Source of the DNA: Roseburia hominis
GTDB taxonomy: Bacteria; Bacillota; Clostridia; Lachnospirales; Lachnospiraceae
DNA length: 64,000 bases
Assembly (NCBI GenBank): GCA_040702975.1
Contig: CP159990.1
Coordinates: 4,193,936-4,257,935, forward strand
Direction: 5' to 3'
Shown piece after piece: positions 54,857 through 64,000 of the stretch. Numbering within the stretch: the first letter of the stretch is position 1; each line of letters begins with the position of its first letter. A program made the position numbers and the translations under genes. A model generated the notes under the pieces. That model saw only the letters and a list, made by a program, of their open reading frames with translations, did no database searches and was not told the origin of the DNA.

Positions 54857-54931
54857 TTATCCACATGATTTTTATAGTTATCCACACCATCCTTTGCGTT
54901 TTCCACACCTACTCTATGTTTTATGTGGATA
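54857..54931. promoter_or_regulatory. DnaA-box-like array with 21-bp period
   Basis: TTATCCACA at 54857-54865 and 54878-54886, TTTTCCACA at 54899-54907, each 21 bp apart, and an inverted TATCCACA (TGTGGATA) at 54924-54931. TTATCCACA is the DnaA-box consensus. The array lies 44-118 bp upstream of the 2TM/GAF-like gene. 54814-55094 has no gene. Confidence 0.6.
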
Positions 54932-55094
54932 TATTAGCACATTTCCAATGTATTTTCAATAAGAGCGTAGTACTTGTCGAAATATGGCGAATTCGTTTTA
55001 CAAACATAATATATACTTTTAACGCATAAAGCCCCGTGGTGAAAGTAACCAAAGATTTATAGCCAATGCCGAGAAATAGGATTTTCTCCATTTG

Positions 55095-56399
55095 TTATAG
55101 AAAAACCGCAGGCTCCAACTCAATAAACTGCTGTTTTATCATGCTCATCACATTTTCCTCTAAAAATGCTTTTTCTGCGCATGCTTCCCATAATCTAAGC
55201 GAGCTTTGAACCTCCGTAATAATTTTTTTCGCTTTCGCTTTTGATAAGTTCATTGCGCTGCCGCATTTATAAAAATCATCTAATGTAAAATGTTCCGCTT
55301 TCCCATTCATTGTCATCTGATGTCTGGCAAGCCAATGGTTTGATGCATCGTTTGCGTATGTAATATCATAAGCCGGGGCCAGATGCCATTTTCCTGCCTT
55401 GTCCATTAAAAATGAAATATTTTTCACATGGTCATCCTGGTTCCTGGCAAGTATATTAAAGGTCATTCTGCGAAACAACTGTTCAATGGCTTTTTGTCCT
55501 AAATGAAGTCGATTCATAATATAAGCCGCCTGCTCATAACTATATGCTCCCGGCATATTATAATCGTAATGCGCCATCGCCCCCAATGATTGCATATGAA
55601 TCTTCTTACCTTCCTTATCCCGATCAAAACGTTTCGTCATGAAGTGATAGTGTCCAGACTCCTGATACAGTTGGCACTCATTCATGACAATGCCTGCTGC
55701 TTTTGCCATCAAATAGTAAGCATATTCTATTCTCGTATAGGCCGGGCTATCCGCCTTCTCTCCTTTATCTTTATTATTTTCCACGCCATCAAATTTAATC
55801 AGCCAATACTCATAGCCGTTTCCAGCATCAATCTGCCCTGACCGCACATCTCTCGTTTTGGGGTTCCATGCTATAATTGCTTTTGCTCTTGCACCGCCCG
55901 CTGAGGTTCCCACATTGATAATCTGTTCCATTGTACGTTCGTCTGCTCGTATATGAACATTTTCCCTTTCCAACAAAATCGCGGATGCCAATTCTACCAG
56001 CGCACTAATGTTGATAGATGTATCCGTCACCTTGGCGTAATCTTTTTGCGGAGCATACTCAAGGGCACCCATTCCACGCTTCCCTGTATATAAAAGTCGT
56101 TCCACTGCCGTTAGAGAACGAATATCCCGTCCTTGCTCTTCCAGATAGCGCTCTATCAATTTTGTTCCAAATTTGTCTGGAAGCGAATCTGCAAGAAGGC
56201 CCGGAAGACCGTGAAATGTTTCCTTTGCCAATGCCGGGAAGGAATAAATCCTCTCCGACAGAGGCATAGCAATCGGTGCCACTTCGATTTGGCTTAGCAA
56301 AAAATTCCTGTCATAATTAAATCTTGGCACATCGCCAATCCCTTCCTGTGCTACTGCCCCAATTCGCGTTCCCCATAAATATACTTCCGCAACGTTCAT
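55095..56399 (-). CDS. hipA: HipA-type serine/threonine kinase toxin
   Basis: 434 residues. N-terminal HipA domain (VAEVYLWGTRIGAVAQE; LSERIYSFPALAKETFHGLPGLLADSLPD), phosphate-binding loop TSAGGARAKAIIAW, catalytic NQDDHVKNISFL (Asp in HVKN context) and the DITYAND metal motif (about 330). In E. coli HipA phosphorylates GltX and causes persistence; similar action is presumed. The start overlaps the hipB stop. Confidence 0.93.
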   Translation of the reverse strand: MNVAEVYLWGTRIGAVAQEGIGDVPRFNYDRNFLLSQIEVAPIAMPLSERIYSFPALAKETFHGLPGLLADSLPDKFGTKLIERYLEEQGRDIRSLTAVERLLYTGKRGMGALEYAPQKDYAKVTDTSINISALVELASAILLERENVHIRADERTMEQIINVGTSAGGARAKAIIAWNPKTRDVRSGQIDAGNGYEYWLIKFDGVENNKDKGEKADSPAYTRIEYAYYLMAKAAGIVMNECQLYQESGHYHFMTKRFDRDKEGKKIHMQSLGAMAHYDYNMPGAYSYEQAAYIMNRLHLGQKAIEQLFRRMTFNILARNQDDHVKNISFLMDKAGKWHLAPAYDITYANDASNHWLARHQMTMNGKAEHFTLDDFYKCGSAMNLSKAKAKKIITEVQSSLRLWEACAEKAFLEENVMSMIKQQFIELEPAVFL

Positions 56400-56740
56400 T
56401 CTTCATCACCCCATGTCCACATTTTATGATCCGGGCTCTTCCTTACTCCCGTAACACGTTTTCTCTTCTTGCCTATATCCACCATTTCCGTCGGCGCAAG
56501 CTCCTGTTCCTGAAGAAGTAAATTCAGGTTTTCCAATACGCCCAATACACGAAGCACATTCAACATACTATCTAAATAAACGCTTTCCCCTTTTTCCATC
56601 CGAACAATTGTTCTAATTGCCACTCCGGATTGTTCTGCCATACCTGCCTGAGTTATCTGCATCCTGATTCTGGTATCCCGGATTCTCTGACCAAGTTCCA
56701 TCATAATTGTCTCGTTATTTTCATTTCCATAAATTGTCAC
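56396..56740 (-). CDS. hipB: HipB-type antitoxin / XRE regulator
   Basis: 114 residues, GTG start at 56740 after AGGAG. Helix-turn-helix (about 15-70): LGQRIRDTRIRMQITQAGMAEQSGVAIRTIVRMEKGESV. A basic C-terminal tail (GKKRKRVTGVRKSPDHK) differs from E. coli HipB. It overlaps hipA by 4 bp, the normal antitoxin-toxin order. IS copy B ends 40 bp upstream. Confidence 0.9.
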   Translation of the reverse strand: MTIYGNENNETIMMELGQRIRDTRIRMQITQAGMAEQSGVAIRTIVRMEKGESVYLDSMLNVLRVLGVLENLNLLLQEQELAPTEMVDIGKKRKRVTGVRKSPDHKMWTWGDEE

Positions 56741-57063
56741 AGCAATATTCTCCTATCCGAAAATGTCATATCTGTCACTTATTGTACCAAGTCGCTAACG
56801 CGACGGCTAGCCCTAAGTACGTGATTCCACTACTTTTTCTTGAAAATTTCATTTTTCTCAAAATAAAAGTAGCAGTTTTTTTATATTTGTTTTATTGTTG
56901 AATCACCACAAGACAACCTAAAACAATACAAGAAAACTGCTATGCTTAGTTTATCATGGATTTTTAAACTCAACAACTACTTATCTTATTTTTTTATTCG
57001 TCCACCGCCTTCTTGCGTGAGGAATACATTACTTTTCATTTCATCACAAAGGAGTTTTTTATC

Positions 57064-57936
57064 ATGGACAAATATTTCAATACTTTTCGGGAAATGATTT
57101 CCCTTCGCGGTCTTACTGACCATACCTTATCTGCTTACTGTACCTACATTCGCGCTTACCTGGACTATCTTGAATGCTTTCTTCATAAACAGCCTGAAGA
57201 AGTGACATGGTCAGAACTGCGTGATTTTGTCAGATGGCTTTCATATAGCAGAAACCTGTCTGACCGCACCATTAACTGTGCGATTTCCCAGCTCCGTTTT
57301 TTTACCATGTATGTTCTTCATAAGCCCTGGGATGCTACCCACCTCCCCCTACGTAAGTTCGACACTTATATCCCGTTTGTCCCTACAAGAGAAGAAATCT
57401 CTGGTTATTTTTCCGACATCCCTGATATAAAAGAAAAAACCATGCTTGTTCTCATGTATTCTTCCGGGCTTCGTCTCGGTGAAGTCTGTTCCCTCCGTTA
57501 TGAGGATATCGACCGCAAACAGATGAGGATCTTTATCCGGCATGCAAAGAACCGTTCTTCCAGGTACGCTATCCTTTCAAAGTATGCCCTGGATTTACTT
57601 ACTGCTTATTGGTTCCAATGTGGAAAACCCAAAAACTGGCTTTTCCCTGCGAACCGAAAGGAAAATGCACCCTATAGCTCTACTAGTTTCTCTAATAAAT
57701 TTGTGCAATACCGCAAAACTTTTCGTTGGAATGAGAAACTCACCTGCCACTCGTTTCGCCATGCTTTTGGCACCCATCTTTATGAAAATGGCACTGACCT
57801 GCTCACAATCAAAGAGCTCCTTGGACATAAATCACTGTTATCCACCACTATTTATGTCCATCTTGCCAGTAATGGGGTACAGGCGGCACTTAGTCCTTTT
57901 GACCAGTTTGGAGGTGCTCTTGTTGACAAACAGTAA
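57064..57936 (+). CDS. tyrosine recombinase of the IS91-family element, copy B
   Basis: 290 residues, same protein as in copy A (Arg, HxxR, His, Tyr set intact). Start after AAAGGAG. Confidence 0.92.
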   Translation: MDKYFNTFREMISLRGLTDHTLSAYCTYIRAYLDYLECFLHKQPEEVTWSELRDFVRWLSYSRNLSDRTINCAISQLRFFTMYVLHKPWDATHLPLRKFDTYIPFVPTREEISGYFSDIPDIKEKTMLVLMYSSGLRLGEVCSLRYEDIDRKQMRIFIRHAKNRSSRYAILSKYALDLLTAYWFQCGKPKNWLFPANRKENAPYSSTSFSNKFVQYRKTFRWNEKLTCHSFRHAFGTHLYENGTDLLTIKELLGHKSLLSTTIYVHLASNGVQAALSPFDQFGGALVDKQ

Positions 57937-59077
57937 AATTTCCCAAATCTGGCACTATTCCTATGAAAATTTTTCTGCCTTACATCACCAGTCCGGTGTT
58001 CAGGAAAAGACTTCTCATGCCATCCTTAACTGTAAAACCGGAAAACTCGGCTGTAACATCAGCCAATGTACAGTCTGTGGACATACGCAAGTCCACCACA
58101 ATTCCTGCCGGAATCGGAACTGCCCCAACTGCCAGGCTGTACGAATGGAAATCTGGGCAGATAAGCGGAGAGCAGAGGTCATTGACACCCCTTACTTTCA
58201 TGTGGTGTTCACACTCCCACATGAACTGAACTCCCTGATCTACTGTAATCAGAAACTCCTGTACAATCTTCTGCACAGATGTTCCGCCGAAACACTTCTG
58301 GAATTATCCCAAAATCAGAGGTATCTCGGAGCAACGCCCGGCATTATTCAGGTTCTTCACACGTGGAACCAGGAACTGGATTATCATGTGCACATGCATT
58401 GTATCGTATCCGGAGGCGGTCTGACTGCTGATCAAAAGATCCGGAAATCCAAAGGGATTTTTTTTATTCCCGTTAAAGTGCTTCGCGATAAATTCAAAGG
58501 AAAATATCTTGCCCATCTAGAGAATTATTATCGGAACAGAATGCTGTCCTTTTCCTCTTCCTGTAAAGAACTCCAGAACTCTTACTGTTGGAAAGAATGG
58601 AAAAACAATCTATATGAAAAAGACTGGTGTCCTTACATCAAAGAGACGTTCAATGGTTTTGGGAATGCAATCGAATATCTGGGACGATATACCCATAAGA
58701 TTGCTATTTCCAACAGCAGGATTCTCTCTGTCACACAATCAGAAACCACTTTTTCGGCACGTGGAATAAAACCCGGTGACCCTAAACGGGAAATCACTCT
58801 TCCGAACACAGAATTCATCCGAAGATTTCTGATGCATGTACTTCCATCAGGATTCCAAAAAATCCGTTACTATGGTTTCCTAAATAACCGTATGAAATCA
58901 AAAAATCTGAAATTGATTTTCAAACTACAAGGATACCAGAAATTCAAGCGACAATATACAGATTTATCTATAGCAGAACTGTTAAAGGCTGTCTGGAATT
59001 ATGATATCCGTGTCTGTCCGGAATGTGGCTGTGCGAGTATGGAACAACTCGGAAGGACATATGCAAAACCAAGCTAA
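57920..59077 (+). CDS. IS91-family HUH transposase, copy B
   Basis: About 385 residues from TTG 57920, overlapping the recombinase stop. Zinc finger, HVHMH motif and YLGRYTHK region intact. Differs from A/C by KGI for KGT after the HUH domain start. Confidence 0.9.
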   Translation: MLTNSKISQIWHYSYENFSALHHQSGVQEKTSHAILNCKTGKLGCNISQCTVCGHTQVHHNSCRNRNCPNCQAVRMEIWADKRRAEVIDTPYFHVVFTLPHELNSLIYCNQKLLYNLLHRCSAETLLELSQNQRYLGATPGIIQVLHTWNQELDYHVHMHCIVSGGGLTADQKIRKSKGIFFIPVKVLRDKFKGKYLAHLENYYRNRMLSFSSSCKELQNSYCWKEWKNNLYEKDWCPYIKETFNGFGNAIEYLGRYTHKIAISNSRILSVTQSETTFSARGIKPGDPKREITLPNTEFIRRFLMHVLPSGFQKIRYYGFLNNRMKSKNLKLIFKLQGYQKFKRQYTDLSIAELLKAVWNYDIRVCPECGCASMEQLGRTYAKPS

Positions 59078-59361
59078 ACAGCAGTTCCATTCATACTGTT
59101 TTTTCAAGACCTCCCAACGGAAGGTCTGCGAAGCATGCCCAAAAAAATTTTTTCGGCCGGTTTTTCCATTGATTTCTTACAGTTTTATCCGAAATCTGGA
59201 ATTTTTATCAAATGAGGGAAAATACTATCCCCATATCATTTCAGGCTAAACGTCCGCGAATTGGTACAATTGAGAAGAATCACATTCAGAGCAGTTCTTG
59301 TTTATTCCGAACTGCTCTTTTTGTCTGCTCAGAATCTGATACTTCTCTAAAGAATTATATC

Positions 59362-59389
59362 ACAATTGACTTTAATACGTCAATTGTGG
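59362..59389. repeat. palindrome at the copy B right junction
   Basis: CACAATTGAC, 8-nt loop, GTCAATTGTG. It begins 3 bp beyond the end of copy B and may be part of the terminal region of the IS1634-like element or a target site. Confidence 0.5.
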
Positions 59390-59533
59390 CATATTATGTT
59401 TATCCCCCAGATTTTCTTTTTTATTTCTGCTTAATAAATCATTAATAAATTTTCGATTTCTTTTAGAATCTAATCATATTTTAGACACATTTAGGGGATA
59501 TACCCTGACTTTTGCAGGAAAAATAAGCTAAAA

Positions 59534-59572
59534 AAGGCCGCAAGTCCAGTATTTATGCTGGTTTGCGGCCTT
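59534..59572 (-). terminator. terminator of the IS1634-like transposase gene
   Basis: On the minus strand AAGGCCGCAA-ACCAG pairs with CTGG-ACTTGCGGCCTT, followed by TTTTTAGC, 32-70 nt after the stop. Confidence 0.7.
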
Positions 59573-59603
59573 GACATTTTGTCATTTTTTCATAGGGATT
59601 TTT

Positions 59604-61319
59604 CTATTTTTTTGTATCCGCCAAAATTTTTTTTATTTCTCCAAGTGTACGGATCCGTTTGCTGAAATCAATGTTCATCACTTTGCCTATATCTTTAAGT
59701 GTTTCATCATAATAGTCGAACAGATAATAATTCTGTTGGAGCAGACTACATTCCGCTTTTGAAAGCGCATCTAGTATAGTTCCAATGCTGTACTTTCTCT
59801 CTAGCTTCATTTCTAGTATCCTGGCAATGGTAAGTGCAACAAAGCAGGTAAGAAAGTGCGCTTCGATGTGTTCTTTTGTCCAAACATATACAGGCCTGGC
59901 TTCCAGTTCGCTTTTGGTGACTTTAAAGGACTCTTCAATTCTCCAAAGTCCTCGATATATGTCTATTATCTCATCATCTGATGTTTCCATCTCACTGGTC
60001 AGAAGCATGTAATAACCGTCAAATGCTTCTTCTTCCCTGAGCTTTTCTTCATCGATATCCAGAATGGAAGAAGCAGTAAGGATTTCCCCGGTTTCTTTAT
60101 CAAAATCTATTTTTTTTATATACTTTGCTGCTCCATAGGAAGTGGATCTTTTGTAGTTGCCGGGATTTGCAGCAAGCTCTCTTGCTTTTGCCAGTGCAGC
60201 TTCCCGTTCGGCTTTTGCTCGTTTTGCATATTTTGCGCTCCAGAATACGACTTGTTTTTCATCTACCTGTTTGTTGAGTTTTTTCCCGGTAACAGAGGTT
60301 ACCCGGATAGTCCTCGGATACCTTCTGGATTTTCTTTTATATTCTTTGTCAAGCCATTCATAACCATTTTCATCCAAAACATAATCCTTTATACTTTTTT
60401 CAGCTCCCCGGATGGACATGCTGAACACGTAGCCATCATGAGTGGGAGTATTTATGGTGTACCAGATATTATCCCCGGTAGTCATTCCTTTATCTGCCAC
60501 AGAGATTACCCGTCCAAGATCAAACTGTTTTTTGATGCGCCCGAAGTTTGGCCGGTAGGTAAGGCAGTCATTGGTATTCCCAGGAAAAAGTTCATAAGTG
60601 ATGGGAATACCATTTTGATCCATGAAAAGGCCCATCTGGATAATCGGGTTGGGGCGATGTTCTTTGGAAACGCCTTTATGCAGGAAATCATCCTGCCTGT
60701 CCGACTCAAAGTAATAGTTGGTGACATCATAGTAAATAAGGCTGGTATCCCTGCCGTAATTCTTTTTGATTCTGTCATTGAGCCAGAACTGTAGATTTTC
60801 CTTTTGCTTGTCCAATAATGTCAGACAACGATAAACATCATCGAGAGAGTAGTCAGTCTTTTCAAAAAATCTGTGCCGGTTATCATAGGAAGATTTTTTG
60901 GAAGCTGGGAAAAGGAGTCTGGAATAGACAAGCATTTTCATGATCGTATTGGCGTCATACTGTTCTTTTGAGTGGCGCTGCCGATTGATGAGGAAAGTAT
61001 GGATGCCAAGCTCATGATAGATTTTACTTAAAGCGGCATATCCAAAGTTTTTCCGGAAGTCATCACCGACGCATAATCGGTCGGAATCAAAGAAAGTAAA
61101 GTTGATTGGAGCTTGCCGAGCTTTTTTTTCAGCTTTTAATTGCTCGACCCTTTTTGTAAAGTGAGCGATAGGGTCATCGTATTGCTTTTCTAACTCGTCC
61201 AGCCAGCCAAGAGATTCTATTGTTTTTTGGCGTGCATATTTTTTCTCTTTATCATAATAAGAATCTACAATGGAAAGCCGGATACGACCTTTAGGATTGG
61301 GTGTTTTTTTAAGATGCAT
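59604..61319 (-). CDS. IS1634/IS4-like DDE transposase
   Basis: 571 residues. The DDE set fits: Asp in SLIYYDVTNYYFES, Asp in VISVADKGM, Glu in YRGLWRIEESFKV (the IS4-type YREKK-like block). N-terminal KGRIRLSIVDSYYD segment and full length suggest an intact protein. It lies between IS copies B and C; its right end is only 30 bp from copy C, and I could not find matching terminal inverted repeats, so the element ends are unresolved. Confidence 0.88.
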   Translation of the reverse strand: MHLKKTPNPKGRIRLSIVDSYYDKEKKYARQKTIESLGWLDELEKQYDDPIAHFTKRVEQLKAEKKARQAPINFTFFDSDRLCVGDDFRKNFGYAALSKIYHELGIHTFLINRQRHSKEQYDANTIMKMLVYSRLLFPASKKSSYDNRHRFFEKTDYSLDDVYRCLTLLDKQKENLQFWLNDRIKKNYGRDTSLIYYDVTNYYFESDRQDDFLHKGVSKEHRPNPIIQMGLFMDQNGIPITYELFPGNTNDCLTYRPNFGRIKKQFDLGRVISVADKGMTTGDNIWYTINTPTHDGYVFSMSIRGAEKSIKDYVLDENGYEWLDKEYKRKSRRYPRTIRVTSVTGKKLNKQVDEKQVVFWSAKYAKRAKAEREAALAKARELAANPGNYKRSTSYGAAKYIKKIDFDKETGEILTASSILDIDEEKLREEEAFDGYYMLLTSEMETSDDEIIDIYRGLWRIEESFKVTKSELEARPVYVWTKEHIEAHFLTCFVALTIARILEMKLERKYSIGTILDALSKAECSLLQQNYYLFDYYDETLKDIGKVMNIDFSKRIRTLGEIKKILADTKK

Positions 61320-61632
61320 ATATTTTAAACTCCTGTCAATATAATATTAATTGTACCAAGTCGCTAACGCGACGGCTAGCCCTAAGTACGTGATTCCACT
61401 ACTTTTTCTTGAAAATTTCATTTTTCTCAAAATAAAAGTAGCAGTTTTTTTATATTTGTTTTATTGTTGAATCACCACAAGACAACCTAAAACAATACAA
61501 GAAAACTGCTATGCTTAGTTTATCATGGATTTTTAAACTCAACAACTACTTATCTTATTTTTTTATTCGTCCACCGCCTTCTTGCGTGAGGAATACATTA
61601 CTTTTCATTTCATCACAAAGGAGTTTTTTATC

Positions 61633-62505
61633 ATGGACAAATATTTCAATACTTTTCGGGAAATGATTTCCCTTCGCGGTCTTACTGACCATACCTTATC
61701 TGCTTACTGTACCTACATTCGCGCTTACCTGGACTATCTTGAATGCTTTCTTCATAAACAGCCTGAAGAAGTGACATGGTCAGAACTGCGTGATTTTGTC
61801 AGATGGCTTTCATATAGCAGAAACCTGTCTGACCGCACCATTAACTGTGCGATTTCCCAGCTCCGTTTTTTTACCATGTATGTTCTTCATAAGCCCTGGG
61901 ATGCTACCCACCTCCCCCTACGTAAGTTCGACACTTATATCCCGTTTGTCCCTACAAGAGAAGAAATCTCTGGTTATTTTTCCGACATCCCTGATATAAA
62001 AGAAAAAACCATGCTTGTTCTCATGTATTCTTCCGGGCTTCGTCTCGGTGAAGTCTGTTCCCTCCGTTATGAGGATATCGACCGCAAACAGATGAGGATC
62101 TTTATCCGGCATGCAAAGAACCGTTCTTCCAGGTACGCTATCCTTTCAAAGTATGCCCTGGATTTACTTACTGCTTATTGGTTCCAATGTGGAAAACCCA
62201 AAAACTGGCTTTTCCCTGCGAACCGAAAGGAAAATGCACCCTATAGCTCTACTAGTTTCTCTAATAAATTTGTGCAATACCGCAAAACTTTTCGTTGGAA
62301 TGAGAAACTCACCTGCCACTCGTTTCGCCATGCTTTTGGCACCCATCTTTATGAAAATGGCACTGACCTGCTCACAATCAAAGAGCTCCTTGGACATAAA
62401 TCACTGTTATCCACCACTATTTATGTCCATCTTGCCAGTAATGGGGTACAGGCGGCACTTAGTCCTTTTGACCAGTTTGGAGGTGCTCTTGTTGACAAAC
62501 AGTAA
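61633..62505 (+). CDS. tyrosine recombinase of the IS91-family element, copy C
   Basis: 290 residues, identical catalytic residues to copies A and B. Start after AAAGGAG. Confidence 0.92.
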   Translation: MDKYFNTFREMISLRGLTDHTLSAYCTYIRAYLDYLECFLHKQPEEVTWSELRDFVRWLSYSRNLSDRTINCAISQLRFFTMYVLHKPWDATHLPLRKFDTYIPFVPTREEISGYFSDIPDIKEKTMLVLMYSSGLRLGEVCSLRYEDIDRKQMRIFIRHAKNRSSRYAILSKYALDLLTAYWFQCGKPKNWLFPANRKENAPYSSTSFSNKFVQYRKTFRWNEKLTCHSFRHAFGTHLYENGTDLLTIKELLGHKSLLSTTIYVHLASNGVQAALSPFDQFGGALVDKQ

Positions 62506-63646
62506 AATTTCCCAAATCTGGCACTATTCCTATGAAAATTTTTCTGCCTTACATCACCAGTCCGGTGTTCAGGAAAAGACTTCTCATGCCATCCTTAACT
62601 GTAAAACCGGAAAACTCGGCTGTAACATCAGCCAATGTACAGTCTGTGGACATACGCAAGTCCACCACAATTCCTGCCGGAATCGGAACTGCCCCAACTG
62701 CCAGGCTGTACGAATGGAAATCTGGGCAGATAAGCGGAGAGCAGAGGTCATTGACACCCCTTACTTTCATGTGGTGTTCACACTCCCACATGAACTGAAC
62801 TCCCTGATCTACTGTAATCAGAAACTCCTGTACAATCTTCTGCACAGATGTTCCGCCGAAACACTTCTGGAATTATCCCAAAATCAGAGGTATCTCGGAG
62901 CAACGCCCGGCATTATTCAGGTTCTTCACACGTGGAACCAGGAACTGGATTATCATGTGCACATGCATTGTATCGTATCCGGAGGCGGTCTGACTGCTGA
63001 TCAAAAGATCCGGAAATCCAAAGGGACTTTTTTTATTCCCGTTAAAGTGCTTCGCGATAAATTCAAAGGAAAATATCTTGCCCATCTAGAGAATTATTAT
63101 CGGAACAGAATGCTGTCCTTTTCCTCTTCCTGTAAAGAACTCCAGAACTCTTACTGTTGGAAAGAATGGAAAAACAATCTATATGAAAAAGACTGGTGTC
63201 CTTACATCAAAGAGACGTTCAATGGTTTTGGGAATGCAATCGAATATCTGGGACGATATACCCATAAGATTGCTATTTCCAACAGCAGGATTCTCTCTGT
63301 CACACAATCAGAAACCACTTTTTCGGCACGTGGAATAAAACCCGGTGACCCTAAACGGGAAATCACTCTTCCGAACACAGAATTCATCCGAAGATTTCTG
63401 ATGCATGTACTTCCATCAGGATTCCAAAAAATCCGTTACTATGGTTTCCTAAATAACCGTATGAAATCAAAAAATCTGAAATTGATTTTCAAACTACAAG
63501 GATACCAGAAATTCAAGCGACAATATACAGATTTATCTATAGCAGAACTGTTAAAGGCTGTCTGGAATTATGATATCCGTGTCTGTCCGGAATGTGGCTG
63601 TGCGAGTATGGAACAACTCGGAAGGACATATGCAAAACCAAGCTAA
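62489..63646 (+). CDS. IS91-family HUH transposase, copy C
   Basis: About 385 residues from TTG 62489 (5 nt after GGAGG). Protein the same as in copy A. Confidence 0.9.
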   Translation: MLTNSKISQIWHYSYENFSALHHQSGVQEKTSHAILNCKTGKLGCNISQCTVCGHTQVHHNSCRNRNCPNCQAVRMEIWADKRRAEVIDTPYFHVVFTLPHELNSLIYCNQKLLYNLLHRCSAETLLELSQNQRYLGATPGIIQVLHTWNQELDYHVHMHCIVSGGGLTADQKIRKSKGTFFIPVKVLRDKFKGKYLAHLENYYRNRMLSFSSSCKELQNSYCWKEWKNNLYEKDWCPYIKETFNGFGNAIEYLGRYTHKIAISNSRILSVTQSETTFSARGIKPGDPKREITLPNTEFIRRFLMHVLPSGFQKIRYYGFLNNRMKSKNLKLIFKLQGYQKFKRQYTDLSIAELLKAVWNYDIRVCPECGCASMEQLGRTYAKPS

Positions 63647-64000
63647 ACAGCAGTTCCATTCATACTGTTTTTTCAAGACCTCCCAACGGAAGGTCTGCGA
63701 AGCCTGCCCAAAAAAATTTTTTCGGCCGGTTTTTCCATTGATTTCTTACAGTTTTATCCGAAATCTGGAATTTTTATCAAATGAGGGAAAATACTATCCC
63801 CATATCATTTCAGGCTAAACGTCCGCGAATTGGTACAATTGAGAAGAATCACATTCAGAGCAGTTCTTGTTTATTCCGAACTGCTCTTTTTGTCTGCTCA
63901 GAATCTGATACTTCTCTAAAGAATTATACCATAAAACGCGACATAACGCAATATAAATATGACGAAAACTAGAAATAAAAAAAGCTTGAAATCCTGTGTT

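Larger units (their letters stand above)
56781..59359 (+). mobile_element. IS91-family element, copy B (2579 bp)
   Basis: Same ends and length as copies A and C. It is inverted relative to copy A. Flanks CACTT on the left and TCACAATTG on the right. Its transposase carries one amino-acid difference from A and C (KGI for KGT). Confidence 0.92.
61350..63928 (+). mobile_element. IS91-family element, copy C (2579 bp)
   Basis: Same ends as copies A and B, direct orientation relative to B. Flanks TAATATTA on the left and CCATAAAAC on the right. One base (GCCTGCCC for GCATGCCC) near the right end differs from A and B. Confidence 0.92.

Noticed and set aside
50751..63928. Composite transposon carrying hipBA with the IS91 copies as ends
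   Set aside because: IS91-type elements move by rolling circle and do not form classical composites; no target duplications were seen.

Overview
The window looks like a chromosomal segment of a gut-type Firmicute of the family Lachnospiraceae. The evidence is a partial 16S rRNA gene with Lachnospiraceae-like signature regions at the left edge, AGGAGG-type ribosome sites throughout, a split transketolase, a GPH-type sugar permease with a GH42 beta-galactosidase, and ribose-type and maltose-type sugar ABC systems. I do not name a genus.

Layout. 1-1.3 kb: 5' part of a 16S gene (minus strand) with tandem promoters. 1.5-5.9 kb: a maltose-type ABC importer operon without its own ATPase, preceded by a secreted protein gene. 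5.3-12.3 kb: a type II lanthipeptide locus made of a LytTR response regulator, a GHKL kinase, a 51-residue precursor overlapping the kinase gene, an attenuator hairpin, LanM, and a pair of paralogous secreted proteins. Near-identical LytTR-type operators lie exactly 33 nt upstream of the -10 of both the regulator operon and the first secreted-protein gene. No LanT-type exporter/protease is present. 12.4-18.3 kb: CvpA-like, DUF5711, LysM, HD, CPBP-protease and TetR genes, carrying a roughly 50-bp interspersed repeat that has inserted in frame in the tetR gene. 18.5-31 kb: a membrane polyferredoxin, a LacI regulator, a nucleoside catabolism operon (udp-deoC-pnp), a beta-galactoside permease with GH42, a transaldolase plus split transketolase operon, and a second LacI regulator. 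31-36 kb: recR, ybaB, dnaX, pfk and map. 36-43.7 kb: a large surface-anchored beta-propeller-like protein, a methyltransferase and an OmpR-type two-component system. 43.8-50.6 kb: a GntR regulator, a ribose-type ABC system and a divergent metallo-hydrolase, with a shared operator motif at three promoters.

50.7-64 kb is a mobile region. Three 2579-bp copies of one IS91-family element (tyrosine recombinase plus HUH transposase) flank a tRNA-Val, a two-gene unit of unknown function (2TM/GAF-like protein plus a 50-residue basic peptide) under evenly spaced DnaA-box-like sites, a hipBA toxin-antitoxin pair, and an IS1634-like transposase.

The most promising systems for follow-up are the autoregulated lanthipeptide locus with its paralogous secreted proteins, the in-frame interspersed repeat, and the 2TM/GAF plus micropeptide unit with a 21-bp-periodic DnaA-box array.
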